A stretch of 24,101 bases of DNA from Dehalococcoidia bacterium. GTDB lineage: Bacteria > Chloroflexota > Dehalococcoidia > UBA6926. Under the pieces are notes generated by a model that did no database searches, was not told where the DNA came from, and was given only the letters and a program-made list of their open reading frames with translations. The stretch spans positions 1 through 24,101 of the forward strand of contig JAAXGS010000011.1 in assembly GCA_012271225.1 (NCBI GenBank), read 5' to 3'. This document shows, piece after piece, positions 15,969-23,132 of this stretch (position 1 is the first letter of the stretch; each line of letters begins with the position of its first letter). Made by a program: the position numbers and the translations under genes.

Positions 15969-16430
15969 TCATCCCTGCGATTGCCGGAGACGGAACGCGT
16001 CCCAGGCCTGCTGAACGGGCGGGTGTTTGAGCGAGAGAATGGCGGCGGCCAGGTATGCCGCGTTGCGCGCGCCCATGGAGCCGATGGCGACCGAGGCGAC
16101 GGGCACGCCGGGCGGCATCTGCACGATGGAGTAGAGCGCGTCGAGCCCGTTCAGGGGGCTGCCCGTGGCGGGGACGCCGATGACGGGCAGGGTGGTCCAG
16201 CCCGCCAGGACGCCGGGGAGGTGCGCGGCGGCGCCGGCGATGCCAATCAGGACGTCGATGCCGCGGTCCCGCGCGGTGCGGGCGTATTCACCCGTCCGCT
16301 CCGGCATACGGTGGGCGGAGAGCACGCTGGTTTCATACTCAATGTTCAGGTCATCAAGGACCCGCTGCGTCTCCTGCGCCAGCGGCTCATCGGAGCGGCT
16401 GCCCATGACGATCCCGACGACTGCAGCCAT
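15969..16430 (-). CDS. purE: N5-carboxyaminoimidazole ribonucleotide mutase
   Basis: PurE moves the carboxyl group of N5-CAIR to C4, giving CAIR, in IMP synthesis. The 153-residue product is short, like class I PurE. Motifs: VMGSRSDEP at 9-16, LSAHRMPERT with catalytic His40, GAAAHLPGV, and GVPATGSPLNGLDALYSIVQMPPGVPVASV, the long conserved stretch of the family. The ATG at 16430 has AAGGA and GGGAG within 14 bases upstream. Class I PurE needs PurK to make N5-CAIR; no purK is next to it, so that gene must be elsewhere or a class II activity be present. It lies between purD (117-base gap) and purB (65 bases) in the same orientation. Confidence 0.95.
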   Translation of the reverse strand: MAAVVGIVMGSRSDEPLAQETQRVLDDLNIEYETSVLSAHRMPERTGEYARTARDRGIDVLIGIAGAAAHLPGVLAGWTTLPVIGVPATGSPLNGLDALYSIVQMPPGVPVASVAIGSMGARNAAYLAAAILSLKHPPVQQAWDAFRLRQSQG

Positions 16431-16547
16431 AACTCCCTGTCCTTTCCGTACGCGAACTCACAGGCGCTTCAGTAAGACGGCGCGCGCCGATGTCTTCATT
16501 TCCCGCGGCCTCCGCCTTCCGGAGATGCGCCCATGGCCATTATGGCA

Positions 16548-18377
16548 CTACCCGGAACTGACGGCGCGCAGCGCGATGTCCTTGCGAAACTGAACATCGG
16601 TGAAGGACACGCGCTCAGCGTTGGTGTACGCCTTCGCCCGCGCCTCCGCCATCGTGTCGCCAAGCGCGGTGATGGTCATGACGCGCCCGCCTGACGTGAG
16701 CAGCGCGCCGGTTGCCGGATCAAGCCGCGTGCCGGCGTGAAAGGCCATCACGTCCGGGTCCAGTTCGCTGAGTCCGGTGATCTCCAGACCGCGGGCGTAA
16801 TCCGTGTCCGGATACCCTCCGGACGCGAGAACCACCGCGACGCCGGGCCGCTCCGTCCACGTCAGTGACAGGCTGTCGACGGCGCCCGCGGCGGTGGCGG
16901 TTGCCAACTGCAGGAAATCGGAGGTGATCCGGGGGAGCACAACCTGCGCCTCCGGGTCGCCCATGCGGCAGTTGAACTCCAGCACCTTGAGGCCGTCGTC
17001 CGTCAGCATCAGGCCGGCGTACAGGATTCCGCTGTAGGGGGCGCCTATCCGCGACATATGGCGCAGAACAGGTCGAAAGACCGTGTCCTGAATGACGGTC
17101 AGCAGCCTGTCATCAGCAAACTCCGGCGGGCTGTAGGAGCCCATGCCGCCGGTGTTCGGGCCGATGTCTCCGTCATGGATGCGTTTGTAGTCGCATGCGG
17201 GGGCCATCACGAGGATCTGCTCGTCATGGCAAAAGGCGAAGGCGGACAGCTCACGGCCCGAGAGCGCCTCCTCGATGATGACGCTGTCCCCGGCGTCGCC
17301 AAAATCGCGCAGCCGCATCACGTGATGGAGGAACGTCAACGCCTCCTTCTCCGTGCTGCACACCGCGACACCCTTGCCCGCGGCGAGGCCGTCCGCCTTG
17401 ATGACAAGGGGCATGGGGCGCGCGCGCACGTGCTCTGCGGCCAGCGCGTAGTCCGTGAACCGGGCCCAACGGGCGGTGGCAACGCCGGCCTCATCCATCA
17501 CCTGCTTGGCGAAGGCCTTGCTCCATTCAAGCCGCGCCGCGGCTTTGGTTGGCCCCAAACAGAGGATGCCCGCCTCGCGCAGCGCGTCGCCAAGCCCGTG
17601 CGCAAGCGGCTCCTCCGGCCCCACGATAACCAGGCCGACCTCACGTTCCTGGGCCGCCCGCACGATGCCCTCGACATCGTTCACCGGAATGGGCAGATTT
17701 ACGGCTATCAGCGCCGTCCCGCCGTTGCCCGGAGCGGTGTAGAGCGCGTCAAGCCCCGCGCTCATGCGCAATTTCACCGCAATTGCGTGCTCGCGCGCGC
17801 CGCTGCCGACGATCATCACGCGTGAGGCGCTGTCCGGAATCGGCAGGGGCGCGGGTGGCTGCCGCGGCGCCGGCTCGGCTGGCCGTGGCAGACGAATCAC
17901 ATACGGGTTGAATCCTCCGTCGCGTCGGCCGATGAACAGGCCCCCCTGATCCGGGTCCGTAAAGAGGACGCCGTCCGGCGACCGGACCCGCACGGAGACA
18001 AGGCGGGGGGCGCGCGGAAAAAGGACAAACAGCAGCGCGGCGAAGACGCCGCCGAGGCCGACGAGGAGGAGCGCAGGCCCCGGCTCGATGACGCCGCCCC
18101 GGTACAGCAGGCCTGCGTACAGGGCGATTCCAATCAGAAAGCCGATCAGGATCTTGAGCCACAGGAGGTGCCGGACGGGGTTTCGCGCTGCCAGGAGGGA
18201 GCCCAAACCGAGCGCGGTGAGCAACGCGCCGCAAAGCCCGATGAAAGCGATGCTCGCGCCGGACAGCCCAAACAACTCAGTGATCGGGCCGGGGAACAGC
18301 GCGGAAACGCCGCCGATGGCCATCGCCGCGAGGCCGAACGCGCCCATCACCAGCCGCAGCAGGGCCGTTCTCAGCAC
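16548..18377 (-). CDS. purD: Membrane-domain-PurD fusion (GAR synthetase)
   Basis: PurD ligates glycine to 5-phosphoribosylamine with ATP, giving GAR, normally as a soluble enzyme of about 425 residues. This frame has 609. Residues 6-28, 42-63, 70-91 and 99-120 are four hydrophobic helices; 125-165 is a soluble stretch, 163-184 a proline-rich linker (PRPAEPAPRQPPAP). From about 185 a complete PurD follows: RVMIVGSGAREHA, GPEEPLAHGLGDAL, PLVIKADGLAAGKGV in the ATP-grasp, NTGGMGSYSPPEF, and EFNCRMGDPEAQVVLPR. No stop separates the parts. A GTG-ATG pair at residues 187-188 could in principle restart translation, but it would trim the first strand and has no clear Shine-Dalgarno. The GTG at 18377 has GGGGG upstream, 36 bases after guaA. 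Membrane attachment is inferred. Confidence 0.88.
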   Translation of the reverse strand: MLRTALLRLVMGAFGLAAMAIGGVSALFPGPITELFGLSGASIAFIGLCGALLTALGLGSLLAARNPVRHLLWLKILIGFLIGIALYAGLLYRGGVIEPGPALLLVGLGGVFAALLFVLFPRAPRLVSVRVRSPDGVLFTDPDQGGLFIGRRDGGFNPYVIRLPRPAEPAPRQPPAPLPIPDSASRVMIVGSGAREHAIAVKLRMSAGLDALYTAPGNGGTALIAVNLPIPVNDVEGIVRAAQEREVGLVIVGPEEPLAHGLGDALREAGILCLGPTKAAARLEWSKAFAKQVMDEAGVATARWARFTDYALAAEHVRARPMPLVIKADGLAAGKGVAVCSTEKEALTFLHHVMRLRDFGDAGDSVIIEEALSGRELSAFAFCHDEQILVMAPACDYKRIHDGDIGPNTGGMGSYSPPEFADDRLLTVIQDTVFRPVLRHMSRIGAPYSGILYAGLMLTDDGLKVLEFNCRMGDPEAQVVLPRITSDFLQLATATAAGAVDSLSLTWTERPGVAVVLASGGYPDTDYARGLEITGLSELDPDVMAFHAGTRLDPATGALLTSGGRVMTITALGDTMAEARAKAYTNAERVSFTDVQFRKDIALRAVSSG

Positions 18378-18413
18378 GCTACCCCCACGGGAGCCGGATG
18401 GCCGGGTAGGGGA

Positions 18414-20084
18414 TTACTCCCACTCAATCGTGCCCGGCGGCTTGCTGGTGATGTCATAGACCACGCGGTTGACGTTCGGGGCCTCATTGGCGATGCGGGA
18501 GGAGATGCCCGCAAGGAGATCATAGGGCAGGCGGGCCCAGTCCGCCGTCATGGCGTCTTCCGATGTGACGGCGCGAATGGCGATGACGTTGCCGTATGTC
18601 CGAAAGTCGCCCTGCACGCCAACCGTCCGTGACGCGGTGAGCACGGCGAAGGACTGCCACAGCTCCCGTGTCATGCGCGCCGCGCGAATCTCCTCCGTGA
18701 CGATGGCGTCCGCCTCTCGCAGCGTGTGCAGCCTCTCCCTCGTCACCTCTCCAAGAATGCGGATCGCCAGCCCAGGCCCGGGGAACGGCTGGCGCCAGAC
18801 GATCTCATCCGGCAGTCCAAGTTCCGTGCCAACGGCGCGCACCTCATCCTTGAACAGGTGGCGGAGAGGCTCAATCAGTTCCAGCCGCATGTTTTCCGGC
18901 AGGCCGCCGACGTTGTGGTGTGTCTTGATGACGGCGGACGCCGCGTTGTCCGCGGTCAGACTCTCAATGACGTCCGGATAGGTTGTTCCCTGAACAAGGA
19001 AGTCCACATGGCCCAGTTTGCCGGCCTCCTCCTCAAAGACCCAGATGAACTCCTCTCCAATGGTCTTGCGCTTCTCCTCCGGATCAATCACGCCCTCAAG
19101 CCGCCGTAGAAAGCGATCCTCAGAGTCGCAGTAGATCAGCCGCATCTCCAGATTATGCCCAAAGGTCTCCCGCAGCCGCTCCGGCTCATCCTTGCGCAGG
19201 AGCCCGTTGTTGACAAAGATGCACGTGAGTCTGTCCCCAATTGCCCTGTGGACAAGGGCGGCGGCCACGGATGAGTCCACCCCGCCGGAGAGCGCGCAGA
19301 TTGCGTGGCCGTCACCCACGCGCTCCCGTATGCGCGCGACGGTTTCCTCAATGAAGTTGGCGGGCGTCCACGTCGGCGCGCAGCCGCAGACGTGAAAGAG
19401 AAAGTTCTCAAGCAGCTGCTTGCCGTTCGGCGTATGGACGACTTCAGGGTGAAACTGCAGCCCATAGTACCCGGCGCCGTTCGCCATGACCGCAATGGGG
19501 GAGTTGTCCGTATAGGCCAGCGTGTGGAAATCCGCCGGCGGCGTTGTCACGTGGTCGCCGTGGCTCATCCAGACCGGCATCGTCCGAGGCAGGTTTTGGA
19601 GCAGCGGATCCGTGATGGTGGCGGCGAGGTGCAGGACGGAATGGCCGTATTCGCGCCGCGTTGAGTGCTGAACGGACCCGCCCAGTTGATGGGCAATGAG
19701 CTGCATGCCATAGCAGATGCCGAGAATCGGGACGCCGGCCTCATAGACCTCCGCCGGCGGGGTGGGGGCGCCGGGCTCATAGACGCTGGCCGGGCCGCCG
19801 GAGAAGATGAACCCCCGGGGCCGCAGACGGTCGATCTCCTCCCACGGGGTTGTTGCGGGCAGAACCTCGCAATAGACGTTGAGCTCCCGGATGCGCCGAG
19901 CGATGAGCCGGCTGTACTGAGACCCGAAATCGATGACAATGACGACGTCTCTGCCCTGTGGAGAATCGTCCTGCGCATCGGACGCTTGGGCCGCGGCGTG
20001 CTGGGCAATCTCGAGGTACGCGGCGATCTCCCGGTCGTCGCCGGTGGCGATGCGGTGGCTGACCTCGGGATGTTCGTTCGTCAC
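18414..20084 (-). CDS. guaA: GMP synthase (glutamine-hydrolysing)
   Basis: GuaA aminates XMP to GMP using glutamine and ATP. The 556-residue product has the class I glutamine amidotransferase domain first: [21 protein letters not shown] from 47, oxyanion and nucleophile GICYGMQ with Cys124, and the partners His212 and Glu214 in QFHPEVVHT. The PP-loop ATP pyrophosphatase follows at 266-272 (SGGVDSS), then the dimerisation domain with [16 protein letters not shown] and the invariant C-terminus KPPGTIEWE. About 46 residues precede the amidotransferase, some 35 more than usual, and they are acidic and alanine-rich. No alternative start codon lies between, so the GTG at 20084 (GGGACGG upstream) is kept. 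It heads the minus-strand purine cluster and is divergent from the Sua5/YrdC gene. Confidence 0.97.
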   Translation of the reverse strand: MTNEHPEVSHRIATGDDREIAAYLEIAQHAAAQASDAQDDSPQGRDVVIVIDFGSQYSRLIARRIRELNVYCEVLPATTPWEEIDRLRPRGFIFSGGPASVYEPGAPTPPAEVYEAGVPILGICYGMQLIAHQLGGSVQHSTRREYGHSVLHLAATITDPLLQNLPRTMPVWMSHGDHVTTPPADFHTLAYTDNSPIAVMANGAGYYGLQFHPEVVHTPNGKQLLENFLFHVCGCAPTWTPANFIEETVARIRERVGDGHAICALSGGVDSSVAAALVHRAIGDRLTCIFVNNGLLRKDEPERLRETFGHNLEMRLIYCDSEDRFLRRLEGVIDPEEKRKTIGEEFIWVFEEEAGKLGHVDFLVQGTTYPDVIESLTADNAASAVIKTHHNVGGLPENMRLELIEPLRHLFKDEVRAVGTELGLPDEIVWRQPFPGPGLAIRILGEVTRERLHTLREADAIVTEEIRAARMTRELWQSFAVLTASRTVGVQGDFRTYGNVIAIRAVTSEDAMTADWARLPYDLLAGISSRIANEAPNVNRVVYDITSKPPGTIEWE

Positions 20085-20161
20085 GGGCGCGTTCCGTCCC
20101 CCTGATGCGCAGTCCTGACAACAACGGACAGCAGCGCCGTCCGATGTGTGTGGACAGCCTG

Positions 20162-20193
20162 TTGACGCTCAGCCTACTAGCGGGTGCTATACT
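20162..20193 (+). promoter_or_regulatory. Extended -10 promoter of Sua5/YrdC gene
   Basis: TGCTATACT (20185-20193) is an extended -10 box. TTGACG at 20162-20167 would be its -35, with a long 20-base spacer. The predicted start near 20200 leaves a leader of only about a dozen bases containing AAGGAG. Confidence 0.6.
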
Positions 20194-20211
20194 GGGTCAA
20201 GGAGCCACAAC

Positions 20212-20910
20212 GTGACCGAACACACCGTGACCAGTGAGGCCACAGAGCGGGAAGGCGACTCCGATCTGCAGATTCGCGCCGCCGTCGTCATGCTCAGGGT
20301 TGGCGGGATCATCTGCTTCCCAACGGACACGCTGTACGCGCTGAGCGCTGACGCCTTTGACCCAGAGGCCGTGGAGCGCATTTACCGCGCCAAAGGGCGT
20401 GATCACGGACAGGGCCTGCCGGTTCTTCTTGCGGACGCTGTCCAGTTGAATCAGGTGGCGATTAACATTCCGGACAGTGCCTGGAAGCTTGCGCGCCGCT
20501 ATTGGCCCGGCGCGCTCACGATGGTTGTTCAGCGCTCCCCGGACCTTCCGGATATCGTGAGCGGCGGGGCGACCACCGTTGCCGTCCGCGTCCCCGCCCA
20601 TCCCATCGCGCGGCAGTTGATCAGTGAGCTTGGCCGCCCCGTGATTGGCACCAGCGCGAACCGCGCCGGATCGCCGGACGCGCGATCGCTCCAGGACGTG
20701 CTGGATGAGCTTGGGCCCTGGCTGGATTACGCGGTGGGGGAGGGCACACTGCCCGCCGGGCAGCCATCGACAATCGTTGATCTCACCACGTCCCGGCCGC
20801 AGGTGCTGCGCGAGGGGGCAATCCCCTCCGGTGAAGTCATGGCGGCCATTGCTGAACCGGAGTCCAATGAGGGGCATAACCCGCAGGACAGGCGGGAACG
20901 CGTCGGCTGA
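20212..20910 (+). CDS. Sua5/YciO/YrdC threonylcarbamoyl-AMP synthase
   Basis: Proteins of this family make threonylcarbamoyl-AMP from threonine, bicarbonate and ATP, the first step of t6A37 tRNA modification. The 232-residue product has the YrdC fold: GGIICFPTDTLYALSADAF, YRAKGRDHGQGLPVLLAD with the KGR substrate motif, YWPGALTMVV, VAVRVPAHPIARQLI, and IGTSANRAGSPD. Short C-terminal residues after the domain do not form a Sua5 extension, so it is the YrdC/TsaC length class. The GTG at 20212 has AAGGAG seven bases upstream and follows the extended -10 at the proper distance; the ATG at 20146 would lie upstream of that promoter and is rejected. Gene symbol tsaC or ywlC type is uncertain. Confidence 0.92.
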   Translation: MTEHTVTSEATEREGDSDLQIRAAVVMLRVGGIICFPTDTLYALSADAFDPEAVERIYRAKGRDHGQGLPVLLADAVQLNQVAINIPDSAWKLARRYWPGALTMVVQRSPDLPDIVSGGATTVAVRVPAHPIARQLISELGRPVIGTSANRAGSPDARSLQDVLDELGPWLDYAVGEGTLPAGQPSTIVDLTTSRPQVLREGAIPSGEVMAAIAEPESNEGHNPQDRRERVG

Positions 20911-20979
20911 CAACCCTCAGCCCCGCGGGGCGAACAATGCGTCCGGGGAAGACGATACCTGGCCGGGAGGGACGGTTCT

Positions 20980-21987
20980 ATGGATGTTCCCGCGCCCCTC
21001 ACCCGGTTCCGCTCTTCCATTAATGCAGCGATCGCGGACACCCTGACCGGCCGCTCCGGGCCGCTGTTTGATATGATGCGCCACCATCTTGGGTGGCAGG
21101 ACGGCGCTCTGTTGCAGGGCGGCAAGTATCTCCGCCCCACGCTTCTGCTCACGACCACAGAGGCCTGCGGCGGTGATTGGAAAGCCGCGCTTCCGGCGGC
21201 CGTCGCGCTGGAGCTGCTCCACAACTTCTCACTGATCCATGACGATATTCAGGACGAGAGCCCACTGCGGCGGAACCGCGAGACCGTCTGGAAACAATGG
21301 GGCGCGTCACAGGCCATCAACGCCGGTGACGGTCTCCACGCGCTCTCACAGATCACCCTGTTGCGCATGGCGGATGACGGCGCTCCGGAGCGGCGCGTGC
21401 TCCTCGCCGGGCGCATGCTGGATGAGGCGTGTCTGGCGCTCTGTGAAGGGCAGTACGCGGATATTGCGTTTCAGGACCGCGTGAGTGTGACGATTGCCGA
21501 CTATGAGGAAATGATTGGGAACAAGACGGCGGCGGCGTTCCGCTGCGCCCTTGAGCTTGGCTGCCTGCTTGCTGACGGATGCGCCGCGAAGAGAAGCCGG
21601 CTTGGTGAGGCCGGATTCAAGATGGGCCTGGCATTTCAAATCCGTGATGACGCGCTTGACCTGTGGGGCGGGCCGGGCATCGGCAAAGAGACCGCGCGGG
21701 ATATTGCCGACGGCAAAAAGAGCCTGCCCGTCGTCTATGGCCTGTCCCGCGCGGAATCCGCGGACGCAAAGCGGCTCCACCATCTGTACCGGCAGGGCAT
21801 CGGCGCGGACGATGTGGATGAGGTGGTCGGATTGCTTGAGTCCCTCGGAGCGCCGGAGTATTGCGCCCGGAGAGCGGATGAGCACTGGCTGGCGGGGCGT
21901 CGAATGATCGAAGAGTCCGGCCTTCCCGCCCCGGCAATCACCGCCCTGACGGAGATCGGCGACTACCTGGTGCGGAGGGATGTCTGA
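20980..21987 (+). CDS. Short-chain polyprenyl diphosphate synthase
   Basis: This trans-isoprenyl diphosphate synthase condenses allylic diphosphates with IPP. The 335-residue product has GGKYLRP at 47-53 for IPP binding, the first Asp-rich motif DDIQD at 88-92, GNKTAAAFRCAL in helix G, and the second Asp-rich motif QIRDDALDLWG with DDALD at 223-227, followed by DIADGKKSLPVVYGL. Phe83 sits five residues before the first Asp-rich motif, an aromatic position that in archaeal-type enzymes limits product length, so a C15-C20 product (FPP or GGPP) is likely; this is inference. The ATG at 20980 has GGGAGG nine bases upstream. It follows the YrdC gene by 69 bases and may share its transcript. Confidence 0.92.
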   Translation: MDVPAPLTRFRSSINAAIADTLTGRSGPLFDMMRHHLGWQDGALLQGGKYLRPTLLLTTTEACGGDWKAALPAAVALELLHNFSLIHDDIQDESPLRRNRETVWKQWGASQAINAGDGLHALSQITLLRMADDGAPERRVLLAGRMLDEACLALCEGQYADIAFQDRVSVTIADYEEMIGNKTAAAFRCALELGCLLADGCAAKRSRLGEAGFKMGLAFQIRDDALDLWGGPGIGKETARDIADGKKSLPVVYGLSRAESADAKRLHHLYRQGIGADDVDEVVGLLESLGAPEYCARRADEHWLAGRRMIEESGLPAPAITALTEIGDYLVRRDV

Positions 21988-22047
21988 CCCGCGCAGCCTG
22001 TTGCTGTCTGTTGACTTCTGCGTTCGCTATTACCGTTAATAAAAGGA

Positions 22048-22085
22048 ACGGTCACTGCCGCGCCAATTGGCGCGGCAGTGACCGT
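22048..22085 (-). terminator. 38-base perfect palindrome, terminator
   Basis: Arms of 19 bases are exact reverse complements around a central AATT. Read on the minus strand the hairpin is followed by TCCTTTTATTAA, so it fits an intrinsic terminator for the dienelactone-hydrolase-family gene. It can also form on the plus strand after the polyprenyl synthase gene, 60 bases from its stop, where the T-tract is missing; it may act on both convergent genes. Confidence 0.8.
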
Positions 22086-22100
22086 GTCCGATCCCGCTTC

Positions 22101-22145
22101 GTAGAGATGACTTGATGCGCTATCAAGCCGGAGGTGAATCTCTAC
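22101..22145. repeat. Nested inverted repeats at a stop codon
   Basis: GTAGAGAT (22101-22108) and ATCTCTAC (22138-22145) are exact complements; within them CTTGAT (22111-22116) pairs with ATCAAG (22122-22127). The outer right arm contains the stop codon of the minus-strand hydrolase gene. Function is not evident; it adds a second structure to the convergent gap. Confidence 0.5.
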
Positions 22146-22801
22146 GCGGGGACGTTCGCCTTCAGAAACGCCAGCGTCTTGTCCCATGCGTCCGTGGAGG
22201 CATCGGCGTGGTAGTTGCCGGCGGAGTCATTGAAGAAACCGTGAGTCGCGCCCTCATAGATGTGCTTCTGCACAGACTTGCCTCTGGCGTTGAGCTCACT
22301 CTCAAGCTCATTCGCCCGTTCCGCCTCATCGCTGCCGTAGACCGCCAGCACGGGAGAGTTCACGGTATTCAAAAGGTCCAGCGGGCTGGGCAGGCCGCCG
22401 TAATAGACCACGGTGGCGTTCACGCCGTCCTCCGTGGCGGTGAGCAGTGAGACCCCTCCGCCAAGGCAATAGCCGATGACGGCCACGTTTCCGTTGGAGT
22501 GCTCAGAGTCCCGGATATAGGCGGCGGCGGCCCGGGTGTCGCGGACTGCGCGGGCGCGGTCCAGACCCATTGCCAGCTTCTGCGCCTCTGAGGGTTCATT
22601 GACCACGTCGCCATGGAACAGGTCCGGCGCGATGGCGATGTACCCCTGCCGGGCAAAGCGCCGCGTCACGTCCCGGATGTGCTCATCCAGCCCCCACCAC
22701 TCCTGAATGACGACGATGCCCGGGTACCTGCCGTCCGCCATTGGCCGCGCCATATACCCCTTCACCAGGTCAACGTCGTGAGAAACGATCGTGTCCGGCA
22801 T
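22142..22801 (-). CDS. Dienelactone hydrolase family protein
   Basis: This is a cytoplasmic alpha/beta hydrolase of 219 residues, normal for the family, whose best-known member opens dienelactone in chloroaromatic breakdown; many relatives have other ester substrates. The Cys-Asp-His triad is visible: Cys112 in VIGYCLGGG, Asp158 in VYGSDEAE, His187 in EGATHGFFN. Glu34 in IQEWWGLDEHIRD, which in the family helps activate the cysteine, is also present. The ATG at 22801 has AGGAGG five to six bases upstream; the open frame to 22876 adds 25 residues without family character. It is a single gene, convergent with the polyprenyl synthase gene, and ends at a palindromic terminator. Substrate unknown. 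Confidence 0.92.
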   Translation of the reverse strand: MPDTIVSHDVDLVKGYMARPMADGRYPGIVVIQEWWGLDEHIRDVTRRFARQGYIAIAPDLFHGDVVNEPSEAQKLAMGLDRARAVRDTRAAAAYIRDSEHSNGNVAVIGYCLGGGVSLLTATEDGVNATVVYYGGLPSPLDLLNTVNSPVLAVYGSDEAERANELESELNARGKSVQKHIYEGATHGFFNDSAGNYHADASTDAWDKTLAFLKANVPA

Positions 22802-23132
22802 TGTTTCCTCCTGTTTCCGGTCTGACTGTCGTCCCCATCGGGCGCATTCCCGCGCGGACTGCATGAATGACAGCATCGCGTAGAGGACACCCCCGCCATG
22901 ATCATCGTAACAGCCGCGCCGCCGAGTGTGAAGACGGAAACAGGGCGGAATGATGGACGGATGGACAGCGCGCCGCGCGTGAGGCGCGGGCGCTCATATC
23001 TGCTGACTGTGGGCCACGCCCCGCACTGAACAGAGAGCCGCCCCACCGCAGCGCCACCGGCCCCGTCGCTGCCCGGCTGTTTGACAGGGCGGCGCGATTT
23101 CGTATAGTGGCCTTTATGGGAGAGGGGGCGCA
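22802..23132. other. 331-base gap between divergent genes
   Basis: It contains the hydrolase Shine-Dalgarno (complement of 22807-22812) and, at its far end, the promoter of the secreted-protein gene. Open frames across it have no recognisable protein character. I see no RNA gene or repeat in it. Confidence 0.6.
23081..23108 (+). promoter_or_regulatory. Strong sigma70-type promoter
   Basis: TTGACA (23081-23086), 16 bases, then TATAGT (23103-23108): a consensus -35 and a one-mismatch -10, the best promoter in the window. Transcription would start near 23115, about 18 bases before the ATG at 23133. Confidence 0.75.

Noticed and set aside
16548..17819. PurD as a separate gene starting at the internal GTG-ATG
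   Set aside because: No stop codon lies between the membrane part and PurD, the internal start lacks a clear ribosome site and would trim the first strand; kept as an alternative only.
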